64,000 nt of DNA, taken from the NCBI GenBank assembly GCA_905182985.1, contig CAJJDN010000009.1, forward strand, positions 70,834 through 134,833, given 5' to 3'. This document shows positions 52,350-63,793 of the stretch, piece after piece (the first letter of the stretch is position 1; each line of letters opens with the position of its first letter). This DNA comes from Paramecium sonneborni (lineage: Eukaryota > Ciliophora > Oligohymenophorea > Peniculida > Parameciidae). The translations under genes and the position numbers were made by a program. The notes under the pieces were generated by a model that saw nothing but the letters and a program-made list of their open reading frames with translations, searched no databases and was not told where the DNA came from.

Positions 52350-53703
52350 AAGAGTTTTAATATTATTATTATAATATTTAACAAATATATCTAAAATATT
52401 TATTTGAAGATTTAGAATAAAAAAGAATTATTCGTTTAGCAAATGAAAATTAAAATTCCTTTCATTTATTAATTTCTTATAAATTTATTCAAAATAAAAT
52501 AAGATTTATAAATGATATTTTATTAAAATTTTTACTCACTTTTCTGCTTTAAAATTAAAATAATATTTACTAATTTGCATCAAAAAGAAAATTTTAATAA
52601 ATAGTAATAATTTTTTTAATCTATTCAATTACTTCTCAAACTTTCAAAATATGATAGAAGAGGTTAGACCAATCAGAGGAATTGTAGAATCGACTCTAAA
52701 ATAGTTGATACAAGTTTTGTTAAAATAGTAAATAAAGTAATAGGAGAAAGATTAATTATCAGTGAAAATGAAATCTTGGGAAGATAAAATAAAATTTAGA
52801 TTTGGATAAAGATGTTTAATTAGAAACAATATTTAGATTCAATAAATTGTTTACAATATGACTTATTTTAATACAAACTAAAAAATAAGGCATTGGGAAT
52901 TTAATTGGAATTGAAAACTTTATTAAGTCCATAAATATATTCCAACTACAATTTCTGGTTATTCTGATTTTGAAGATTATGATATTTTAAGAATTTTTAT
53001 TTCTTTTTCTTCGCTCTACTAATTCTTAAAAACATTATTATAAACAAAATCATCACCAAGATTTTTTGTTAAAAACTTGAGCTTATTTTAAAAACAGTTG
53101 CAATTTTGTATTAAATTTTTAAATAAAAATATTAGAATACCTATATGTCTTGTAAAATCAAAGCGATTTAAAAGAAGATTTAATTTTTTTTTAACATATA
53201 AAAAATTAAACGATTATTATGCAGCATTTTAACTTTAGAACTTATGAATTCTTGCATTTTATAGAAAATGTTTGAGATAAAAGTAGAGATTTTATCTTGT
53301 ATTTTTAATTCTTAATTGTCATGATTGCATTTTACATATATTTTTTTAGAAGAGCGATCATAAAGGATAAAAATTATTTTTTTTTTGAAGATAAAAAATA
53401 TAGGGAGAACAGAATTAATTTATAAGGATATAGATTATTTAAAAAATAGAACAAATTAATTGAATAGATGAAAGCTTAAAAAAATGAAATTTAGATTGAG
53501 ATTTTTTTAGATTATATGTATATGATGAGGAAAAAATGGCGAAGGAGATTTTTGGAATTGGATTATCTATAAGCAAATTCAAATAATTTATTAAATCTAT
53601 GTAAGCAAGGAATGAAGAATATCATAATAAGGTTGATAAAAATATTAAGTAGTTGAATGTTAAAGTATAATATTAATTAATTGGTTTGATTTTAATTTTC
53701 TTT
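52350..53703. other. AT-rich spacer before the channel gene
   Basis: This holds a small ORF described separately (52651-52914). The rest is AT-rich. From 53536 an in-frame ATG (MAKEIFGIGL) leads without a stop into the channel frame, so the channel may begin there and not at 53704. No other gene is recognised. Confidence 0.45.
52651..52914 (+). CDS. Small hypothetical ORF
   Basis: 87 codons from ATG to TGA, basic and Gln-rich (MIEEVRPIRGIVEST at the start). Composition is less AT-biased than the flanks. No motif or family is recognised, and an alternative frame over the second half is also open. It could be a real small gene, an exon, or chance. Confidence 0.3.
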
Positions 53704-56700
53704 ATGCATCTCACTTTAGAAACAGAATTAGGAGTAAATAACTTAATAATAAACGATTTCCCAAGAGATGAATATGCTGACTTTCTTAGTTAAAAATCCC
53801 TATCTGAACATGGTTTTCCAGTGCCAGAATTAAAAAGAAAGCTTTAAGACGATGCTGTGCCACCACCTAATTCTAAAGACTAATAAATCAGTTTTATGAT
53901 GAGCCCAATAATTTCCCCTAGTTTTGAAGGATGCAAAGCAAATGAAATTCTTCTTGTTAAACCTAATACAAACGGCGGTACATAGACATCATTTTAAACT
54001 CATAATTCAAAATTAAGAAATTCATAAACAACAGTTGGTGAAGATTTGATGAGATACTTATAGATAAGAAGATTTTTTAATCGGTTTATGCGTTCCATGC
54101 ATCTTTTTAGTAGATTACAAAAGCATCATTTAGATATTCTAAATGACTCTGCTTCTAATTATGATCCAAAAATATTTGGATAAAGATAATTCAATTTCAG
54201 GCCTTTAGGAATGATTAAAAATCTCAATCTCCCAAAAATACCTTCTATTAGTTAGAAAATTGAAAAAATAATAAATAGAATAGGTTAAACAATAAAATAA
54301 AAAATTGAATACTGGGATTAAAATATTAGAATATTTTAACCTGAAGAGAGAAATAAAATTATTTGGGACAGTGGACTTTCAATTTCTAGAATATATTTTA
54401 TTATATTAATTCCTATGGATATATCATTTGAATAAGAATTCTTATACTCTGGTTAATTATTTACTCTAACAGTTATTATGACAATTCTTTTAATGATGGA
54501 TATACTCCTAAATTTAAATACAGCTTACTATTAATTTGGACTTATTGTAAATGAAAGATCTAAAATATTTAATCATGTTATAAGTAAAGCGTATGGTTGT
54601 GATGCCATATCGGTCATTTACTTATTTATTTTAATGTTTTTAAATTGGGATGAATATTATGAATAAAAACAATATATTTTAGTTGGTTTATTGACATTTA
54701 TTGGATAATACTAGAATATCACTAAATTAATTAGATTAAGTGAAGAAGTTCTAAATTTGACTAAAGTTACAGCCTCAATTTTAGAGTTAGTAAAGTTGAT
54801 AGTTTTTTTAATTTTTATTTTACATGTTGCAACTTGTATTTGGTATGGAGTATGATATTAAATTTATATACTTAGGTAGGTAATTATGGTTTGCAATATC
54901 TGGGATCTAGTTGGATACACAAATATAATTTAGAAGACAATAATTGGGCTGAGAGATATTTACGATCCTTTTACTTTTGTACTGTTACTATGTTTACTGT
55001 GGGATATGGTGATCTAACTCCTTAATGTAAATAAATAATTAATTTAATTTCAGCTGATCTAGAATATACAATTTGCATAATCTTCATCATGATCTTTAGT
55101 ATTTAGTTACCATATAGTGTTAATACTGTAGGAACTATAATTGATGAAATTTCAAAATATAGTGAACAAAAACTATAGAAATTGAGAATTATAAACACTT
55201 ATATGACGAAAAAGAAAATTAGTTTCTAATTGTAATTTTAAATTAGGGAATACTTAAACTATTATTGGGAAATGGAAAATACTTAGTAATCAAACGAAGA
55301 ATAAGTAATTATAGAACAATTATCAGAATAATTAAGAGAATAACTAATGGTAGAAGCTAATTCTGTTGTTCTAAATAATTGTTCTTTGTTTAAAAATAAT
55401 TTTTCTCAAGAATTCAAAAAAGCTCTTGTAAAAAAAATAAGATCAATATCTATTTAACCTGAAAATATTATTGATTATTCAACAGAACCTGATGCTTATT
55501 AGAATGCTTATCTTACATTTGTTGAATCAGGAGAAGTTGAAGTATAACTATCTGATCAAATATTCTCTCTTGGAACTACTTTTCATAAATTAACTCCAGG
55601 TAGTATTTTTGGATTATATGAATTCATAACAGGTTAAGAACATAAAGAAGTTTATAAGAGTGTTGGATTCACTAAATTACTTATTTTACCAAGATCGGCC
55701 TTCATAAAAATTTTGAAAGAATTTTAAGAGGATAGAGAAAAGTTTTGTTAAATCAGAGATAATTTATTGTATAATTTTTCAAAGTAATCCCTCAAAAATT
55801 TAGATATATCATGTTACGTATGTTAATCCAGAGAACATCGCTTCAAAGATTGCCCTTTACTTCACTTTTGTCCTGATAAAGAAAGAATTATTAAGTCTTT
55901 TACTTTTGTTAAAGAATAAACCAGAGAAAAATCAATTAGAAGACCTGGCTAAAAATCTGATAATCGTTATTTATATAATAAAGCATTATTAGACTTTAAA
56001 ATCCTAAAAGAAACAGCAGAATATATTTAAGATGATTTTTGGCAAGAAACACAAATTTATGATTTAGATATAGAGAATGGTTATACTAGTCCTAATAATA
56101 ATAATGGTACTTAAGGATCTCCTTAACATTCATCTAGTTCAGATGATGAAAAAGATGAAATTGTTTAAGAATTATCAAGACCTTCACTCAATTCTTCATA
56201 AAAATTTCCTAGATAAACCAGAACTACTAGATTATTAGAAATTAATCAAATGAAAAAACTTTAAACTAGAAAATCCAGTATATCTCCTATGATTCCAAGA
56301 GCTTCTTCATATTTAATTGAAACTTCATTATAACCTAAATAATCTATTTTTAGTTAATCAAAGTCACTTCTCACAAATAATCAAAATTCTGATGAAAAAG
56401 TACAATCTTAAGATTTAGAAATTAAAAATGAAACATCTATTTAAGTAACTACTTAACAATCAGAATAAATCAAACCACCAATTAGTCCTTTAAAATAAAA
56501 TTATATGAAATCAGCATTAAAAAAATTAAATGATAATTCTCATAACCAAGAAAATGATAATCATGTAAGAAATTCTCAAGAGGAAAAGGCCAAAAAAGTT
56601 AAAGTTAAATTTCAATAAGCTTTTACATTTATAAAGAGATTAAAATAATTAAAATTTTCTAAAGAAATTGAAAAACCTCCTAGAATACAACAAAAATAAT

Positions 56701-57140
56701 AGACTATGATAGTATAAAAATAAAATCTAAATTTAATTTAATAAAGAATACAAAGAAAAAGCAATACCTTGACTTTGCAGGATCAAAAAAAATTAGATTT
56801 ATTAGTTATAGAACTTAATAATTAATTAAATAATAGATTTTAAGAAGTAGAGAATTTTGAAAATAAAAAAGATTTTAAAATCTATTTACCTCATAATAAT
56901 TTGGCAAATTTATAAATATCTACTAAATTCCATCCCAAATTCTTAAGCAATATGACTCTTTATATAAAATATTTCTTATATCCTGCAGAGTTTATCAAGA
57001 GATATAAAAATAAAGATCCAACAATATTAGAAGTTAAGCCTGTGTCCTTTGCAACATAAATAAATGCATATAAAGATATTTTGAAATTTAGAAAATAGGC
57101 TAGAAAAAAAATTAACAAAAAATAGATAGTTCCAGAATGA
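53704..57140 (+). CDS. Voltage-gated-type K+ channel with cyclic-nucleotide-binding domain
   Basis: The spliced product is 1,127 residues. A membrane block (about residues 205-470) resembles the EAG/HCN/CNG group, with a pore loop containing TMFTVGYGD (K+ selectivity filter GYG near residue 422). A C-linker and a cyclic-nucleotide-binding beta-roll follow (about 555-660, with SGEVEV and PGSIFGLYEF). Just after it is a zinc-knuckle-like CYVCQSREHRFKDC (C-x2-C-x4-H-x4-C). The long tail is Ser/Gln/Lys-rich. Introns 54850-54875 (26 nt) and 55027-55053 (27 nt, CAG acceptor) flank the pore. Ciliates use many such channels to control ciliary beating; the exact conductance and ligand are unknown. The start may instead be the in-frame ATG at 53536. 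Confidence 0.9.
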
Positions 57141-57174
57141 TGAATATTGATTTTATTGATGATTTATTAAAGAA

Positions 57175-58303
57175 TCACTCTAAATCATTATATGGAGTAA
57201 TTCCTTCTTATCCAAAGTAATTGAATCTACCTGTAGCAACATTCATAATTGCTGTATAAAAGGTACCTTCATTATGAATAGGATATGTATTAATAACGCT
57301 ATAAACTCCCAATTCATTTAGCATTGTGTTGGTTAAATTAGCTAATAAATTCTCTGCAATTGTTCTTCTTTAATCTCCTTTAGGATCTTTGTGCCAATGA
57401 TCATAATTAGTTTAAACCATATATTAGAATTGATCATTTCCTAACCCAGTGTTGTTAAAGAACAAAGTAGGATAGGTTGAGATTGGATCTCTTGTAATGA
57501 TTGCACCTTAATTATATCCAGTTCCTGCCACGATGTTAAATTATGAACAGCCAACAATCACATTTTCTAAATAAGTGACAGCATCATCGAAATTATTTAT
57601 ATCAGAATCAAGGATCTAAATAAAAAAATTCTTATACATGTCTAAATGTCCATCCTAATGATGTTGTTCCTGCTGCAATTTTCTTTAATAACATAAATAA
57701 TGGCAAATAATGACCATATCTCCAATTTTCTTAGAGTGAAACAACTCCATATTTGAACATGGTAACAAATCCAGTTTTAAACCAATACTAATCAACAGCT
57801 TCTCCAATGTATTGACCATTTTTGATAAATTTAAAATGAATAACAAGTAATCTACCAGCATCTGGTGATTAATCCATGTTTCTTCCATGAATGATACCTT
57901 ATTAAGTTTAGAATAATATGGCAGTGCATTCTTTAATATCAACTGATAAGGAATGACCAATTTCATGGAAATAGACCCAAGCAGACAAATACTCAAATGT
58001 AACATCAGATCTATTAAAAGCTTCAACAACTCCTTATAGTTCTTCAGCATATTAAGGCCAGTGAGTTCTAACAGCTGTAGCTAATACATCATAGTCTTTG
58101 TTGGTTAAATGTTTGAAAGTGGTTTGATTATGATATAAAAAGAAGGTACCAAAAGATGCATCATATCCATATGTGTTCATTATCAATTAGACAGCTGGTT
58201 AAAATCTTTGTTTAGCAGGTCCATCTAGGTCAACGTCTAAAGTAGGAACAATTTTATATGCATATGTAGTAGCCAATACTAATAAGATAAAGATGAGCTT
58301 CAT
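57175..58303 (-). CDS. Acid ceramidase/NAAA-like amidase (Ntn hydrolase)
   Basis: The spliced product is 368 residues with one intron (57617-57638). It starts with a signal peptide (MKLIFILLVLATTYA). The autocatalytic nucleophile is Cys126 in KECTAILF, followed by the family motif IIHGRNMDQ. In this family the precursor cleaves itself before this Cys and the enzyme works in acid compartments such as lysosomes, hydrolysing N-acyl lipids. Length and Cys position are close to NAAA and acid ceramidase. Substrate cannot be told: ceramide and N-acylethanolamine are both possible. The propeptide, core and C-terminal region are all present. A decayed tandem copy lies upstream. Confidence 0.87.
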
Positions 58304-58389
58304 ATTATTATTATAAATGACATTTTAAATATAAGTATTTTTATAATATTATCTATGATGACTTCATCATATTTATATAATTATCTCAT

Positions 58390-59460
58390 TCATTCATCTG
58401 ATAATCTAATGCTTGGTTATCCAAATACAATCAATCTATAATATTTAGAATTAATGATAACTGTATAGAAAGTTCCTTCATTGTAGATAAGATAAGTATC
58501 CATAACAGCACAAACACCAAATTCATTTAATAGATTATTTTAAATTTTTGCTAATAAATTCTCTGCAATGGTTCTTCTTTAATCATCTATAGAATCTCGT
58601 AAATAATAATCATAATTTGTTTCAGCTAAATACAATAAGATTCATTTATTCAAGAATACTTGAATTCATTTTAATTTAATGGTTAATTACTTAATAAAAT
58701 TGTTGGATATATTTCAAACGGATCTCTTGAGATTATAACACCTTATTCTTTAGAAATTACTCCAATTATATTATAGAGGACATATACAATTCGATTCTTC
58801 TCAAGATATGATACGACCTTATCAAAAATATTCAATTTTTCATTAATTAAATCTATATGCCAATGACAATAATGATGGTACTCCTTATTCATTAAAGTTT
58901 AATAATTAATTAATCTTGACTTAAAGAATCGCCAAATCTTCAATTTTCTTGGAGAGATGCAACATTATATTTCAATAAAGTATATTTAAAGATAATGTGA
59001 TAGAATGATAAAAAATCCAAATTTAAACAAATATCAATCAACTGATTCTCCTAAATATTTTTCATATTTTTTAATTCGAAAAGCAAGACAAATTATTTCT
59101 TGCTTGATCTGTATATTAATTAATACTTATTTCTTACATGTATGACTTCATCACCTATTCAAAGTAAAACACTAGTTTAGAACATCATTTGCTTTATGGC
59201 TTATTTCATGAAAATATACCCAAGCTACTATTTACTCAAAAATAATATCTTGGTCTATTAAATTTTTCAATTATAGAGAATATTCTGTGAAATTTTTTCC
59301 TATTACATTTGCTATTGTAGTATAATCTTTAAGAACCTAGATACTAAATGTAATTGTGTTATGAAACTCAAACACTGGCCAAATGAATATTCATATCCAT
59401 ATCACGCCAAAACGGTTCAAAGTGAATTCTTCCATCTCTAAAATTGGGTCTACTCAAATT
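58390..59460 (-). pseudogene. Decayed copy of the acid ceramidase-like amidase
   Basis: Segments in order match the intact neighbour: FEPFWRDMDMNIHLASV near the N-terminus, AWVYFHEISHKAND and NQCFTLNR around the active site, and NEGTFYTVIINSKYYRL at the C-terminus. Several in-frame TGA stops and frame changes break it, including two consecutive TGA just after the Cys where the HGRNM motif should be. The nucleophile-region Cys survives. It is a tandem duplicate that has lost function. Its C-terminal end is at the TGA at 58390-58392. Confidence 0.75.
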
Positions 59461-59613
59461 TATTTTTACTTCAGAGAGATAATTAAAAAAGTAAACTGTT
59501 TCATATTATACTTATATTATTTTTTATTACATAAAATTATATTATATAATTGATGAGCTAATTATTAAATTTATATTATATTTTGATAACTTCACTTAAA
59601 TAAATTAATGACT

Positions 59614-61670
59614 TCACTATCTAGTCATTCCTTCTTATTTTTTCTTATTTGTTCCCAATTTATTTTACTCATGGATATATTTACTATCAATTTTCAAAAT
59701 ATTAGTACAATAATCTGGCAATTAATCAAATACATTTTTTTGTAAAATAATTTCCTACATTTATTATTAAATTATACCTTCCCTGCATTTTTACCAGTTC
59801 CATCATGAATACCTACACCACAATGGAATGTTTCCTACATTTATTTTAATACATATGCAAAACTATAAATATCTTCAATCTTTCCTTAATGATCAAATCC
59901 AAATTATTCTAAACCAACAACTCTATTGACCTATTGATTATGTTATTTCTCTGCTATTAATTACAACCCTTTAAATTCACCTTACTTTAATTCACTTTAA
60001 TTTAATCTCAAATTTTTAATCCTATAACTTTTTTACATTAATTCTTCAATTCTCTTTTATAATCTTTCTAAAGTAATTTAATTTTATGGTTATTTTCTTT
60101 TTTATTCTTTCTCTTTTTCTTTTTCTTTCTCTTTCTCCTCTTATTATTCTTCTTTTTATTCATCTTCACTATCAGATTAATGTTCCTTTATTCCTAATTC
60201 ATTCATTAAATCTTCTGTTAATACTATCATCTTTTTCTCTTATTTCAAATTTTTTTTGATATATTAATTTAATTAAGATGTATATTACTCTCTTGTTAAT
60301 GGTTCAACTTTTTAATTTTCTTCACCTTCCTTACTAAATATTTTAATTAAAGGACCCACTGGCAAAAAGAGATCAGTTACTTCAATATTTTATTTATATT
60401 AAGCTATCTAATTCTTATTATTATCTTCTTTTTCTTCATCACCTTTCTTAGCTGCTTTTAATACAGTTGGTTCCCAATCACTAATTTGTTCATGTTATCT
60501 ATCAATCTTTATTATTGAAGGCTGTCCACCTTTTTTTATTTCTTTGTATTCAATCAAACCATCTTTTTACATTGTCTATAAAAATCTTATATATTATAAA
60601 GTATATTTTACTTTCCAATTTTTTAATATGAAGAATTCTTCAAATCTAATTCAATTCCAGGTTTTTTAAAAGCAAGCATATATTTTTCATAAAATACTTA
60701 ACCTTCTATAGGTAATTATTTATCATTAATTCCTATTTTACAAGCATTTAAAAATGATTCCTTAATGTATTCATCCATTACTTTTGTAGGTACACCTCCA
60801 ACTTATTATTATTATTATTATTAATGTTTCTCTTCTTATTTACCACCTTTCTTTTTATGTTTATTATCTTCATCACTATCATCCGCAAATTGTTATTTTA
60901 CTTATTATTATTATTATTATTAAATTGGTTTTGCTTTACTTGGTTTTTTTTATTCTTTTTTTACTGCAGGTTTCTTTGTTCCTGGCGCAATCATATTTAA
61001 ATCTATATCCTCATCAGAATATTCTTCATAATTTTATGTTTTAGTTTCTTATACTTCATCAAAGTTTTCTGGTTCTATTGGTTGACCTAATTCATTTGGA
61101 CCATGTTCCCATAATTTATCTCCTTATTTATGCAAAATATAACCAGCTATTCCTTTCTCTTATTCTTTCTTTAAATCAACACTATCACAACCAATAGCTA
61201 TTATTGCCAATAATCTAGATATTCTATTTTAATACTTCTTTTAATGATTCACTAATTTCTTTATAGAATCTTTCTTAAATTCTCCTAACTTATCTTAATT
61301 ACATATTTAATTCCATAATACTTTTCCTGCTTTCAATACTCCTGCTTCATCAACTCCATCCTTCAATTATAATGTACCAACCAATTTTGGATACTCAGCC
61401 ACCACAAACACTAATCATATCTCAATAATTAATACATGATGGAACGTAATCCTCCTTTCCTGTACCATCAACAAAAGCTGGATATTCATCTGTATGATAA
61501 ATTATCATTTTAGATCCATTTAACTTTTCTTACATACACTATTCAGAATCCTCAAATATCTTTTTGACTGTTAATGCATTAAATTATTTTCTTAAGGCAG
61601 TCTCAAAGTTTTCCCTTTCTTTTCCTTTTAAAAGTACAGATCCTTATATTTTTATTGTTTTGCCAAACAT
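59614..61670 (-). CDS. EIF2D: eIF2D (ligatin) translation factor
   Basis: eIF2D delivers initiator or other tRNA to the ribosomal P site without GTP and helps recycle 40S subunits. The spliced model has 660 residues. The N-terminal region (MFGKTIKIQGSVLLKG) and AEYPKLVGTL fit the DUF1947/PUA module; EKGIAGYILHKQGDKLWEHG continues the PUA domain. A winged-helix/SWIB-like region contains SSYQKIGKFLQ, and a C-terminal SUI1 domain has VGLEQFG and EIILQKNVFDQLPDY. A Gln run (six TAA codons) and a Glu/Lys run (EKEKEKEKEKE) interrupt it. Introns: 59755-59777, 60586-60611 (26 nt, AAG acceptor) and 61411-61435. The 5' third is duplicated across the N gap at 61908-61935. Confidence 0.9.
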
Positions 61671-61907
61671 TAAATTCTTTATTATAAATATAATTAACTT
61701 CTTTCATTTAAAAAAAATTTATTCTCTTTCAAACACCTCCGTTTACTAGAAATTGTTTTATCAAACAAAATAACCAATAATCATTCATTCGAATTTTAAT
61801 TAGAATCCTCAATCACTAAAAAGAACAAATAAAAAAATTATTCTTTTTAATTTGATTAATTGTAATAAGCCAACTATTAAATAAGATGATTTTTTATAAT
61901 TAATACA
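61011..61907. repeat. Direct repeat copy 1 (assembly duplication)
   Basis: An 897-bp block identical to 61936-62832, offset 925, separated by the N run. It includes the 5' part of eIF2D and its upstream region. It is continuous with the rest of eIF2D, so this copy is the gene. Confidence 0.9.
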
Positions 61908-61935
61908 NNNNNNNNNNNNNNNNNNNNNNNNNNNN
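61908..61935. other. Assembly gap (28 N)
   Basis: A run of 28 unknown bases. The sequences on the two sides are the ends of one overlap, so the gap probably has negative size and does not represent missing DNA. Confidence 0.95.
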
Positions 61936-62595
61936 TCATCAGAATATTCTTCATAATTTTATGTTTTAGTTTCTTATACTTCATCAAAGTTTTCTGGTTC
62001 TATTGGTTGACCTAATTCATTTGGACCATGTTCCCATAATTTATCTCCTTATTTATGCAAAATATAACCAGCTATTCCTTTCTCTTATTCTTTCTTTAAA
62101 TCAACACTATCACAACCAATAGCTATTATTGCCAATAATCTAGATATTCTATTTTAATACTTCTTTTAATGATTCACTAATTTCTTTATAGAATCTTTCT
62201 TAAATTCTCCTAACTTATCTTAATTACATATTTAATTCCATAATACTTTTCCTGCTTTCAATACTCCTGCTTCATCAACTCCATCCTTCAATTATAATGT
62301 ACCAACCAATTTTGGATACTCAGCCACCACAAACACTAATCATATCTCAATAATTAATACATGATGGAACGTAATCCTCCTTTCCTGTACCATCAACAAA
62401 AGCTGGATATTCATCTGTATGATAAATTATCATTTTAGATCCATTTAACTTTTCTTACATACACTATTCAGAATCCTCAAATATCTTTTTGACTGTTAAT
62501 GCATTAAATTATTTTCTTAAGGCAGTCTCAAAGTTTTCCCTTTCTTTTCCTTTTAAAAGTACAGATCCTTATATTTTTATTGTTTTGCCAAACAT
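61936..62595 (-). pseudogene. Truncated duplicate of eIF2D 5' end (likely artefact)
   Basis: This repeats the first exons of eIF2D, starting with ATG at 62593-62595, and is cut at 61936 by the gap. It is identical to the complete gene, so it should not be counted as a second locus. Confidence 0.85.
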
Positions 62596-62832
62596 TAAAT
62601 TCTTTATTATAAATATAATTAACTTCTTTCATTTAAAAAAAATTTATTCTCTTTCAAACACCTCCGTTTACTAGAAATTGTTTTATCAAACAAAATAACC
62701 AATAATCATTCATTCGAATTTTAATTAGAATCCTCAATCACTAAAAAGAACAAATAAAAAAATTATTCTTTTTAATTTGATTAATTGTAATAAGCCAACT
62801 ATTAAATAAGATGATTTTTTATAATTAATACA
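61936..62832. repeat. Direct repeat copy 2 (assembly duplication)
   Basis: Same sequence as 61011-61907. It continues into the downstream spacer from 62833. Collapsing the two copies would join 61907 directly to 62833. Confidence 0.9.
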
Positions 62833-63793
62833 TTTCATTCTTGATTTCAATAAAATCACATGACAAAAAATTCTTTTATAAATAAGTCAACTTAACAATT
62901 TAAGAAATCCATTTTTGTTGTTATTGAGAAATTCAACAGCACATCAAAAACTAATCAAATAAAAGAATTTAATATTTTAAAACATATATTTTTTTAGAAA
63001 ATATTTGGAAATTATTATTTTTATGAAATTTCTTTGAGTTAGAAAAATATATTAAAAACAATAAAATTCAATATTTTCCTTTATTCAATATGGAGAATAA
63101 CCCCTTTTTTAATCTAACATTTTTAAATCCAATTTCATACAAGAGTATTATTGATTAGTATATATATGAAAAAAATAATTAATTAGTTTATGAGAAAATG
63201 AATTTTACACTTGATTCTTTTTATCTTTAATCTTTTTCATATCTTCAAAAATTTATTAACGAACTTGAAATCTAAATTAAGCATACTCAAATGAAAACTA
63301 TCTATAAAATTTTCAAATTATTTAATCATTTTTTCTCATATTAAATTAGTTAGAACTGATATTTTTAATGTGTGATATAATAAATAAATTTAACTGTATA
63401 AATTATTGGCATATTAATATGGTTCATGATTTTTATTGATTCTTTTCTATTGTAGATTTATTATTAAATTTAATATAGTTATTAAATATGAATATCACTC
63501 TGTTTAGTTTGACTGCTTTTTATTAAGATCTATTATTTTTATATTAAATATATTCATTTATTTCAGTAATTTTATTTAAATTAAATATTAAAATAAATTA
63601 GTCTTATTGTAGTAATTTGTGTAATGTATGTATAAGGAATATCAAATGAAAGATTAAAAGTATAAAAAAACGAAATAAAATTAAATTTGATAAAGGAAAT
63701 TGAAATATTTTATGAAACAAAAATTTTCCTCCAAAACATTTGGCTTATAACCAATATATAAAATGTATATATAAAATAATAAAAATTTTAAAT
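62833..63793. other. AT-rich spacer with one small ORF
   Basis: AT-rich DNA upstream of eIF2D. It contains the candidate small gene at 63090-63359. No RNA gene or repeat is recognised elsewhere. Confidence 0.5.
63090..63359 (+). CDS. Small hypothetical protein
   Basis: 89 codons from ATG to TGA with balanced, protein-like composition (MENNPFFNLTFLNPISYK at the start) and probable helices rich in Tyr, Phe and Gln. No motif, signal peptide or membrane segment is seen. Small genes of this kind are common between larger ciliate genes, but chance cannot be excluded. Confidence 0.35.

Noticed and set aside
60800..60920. Trinucleotide repeat as CRISPR or satellite DNA
   Set aside because: The TAA-type runs are in-frame Gln codons inside eIF2D; there are no spacers and the context is eukaryotic.
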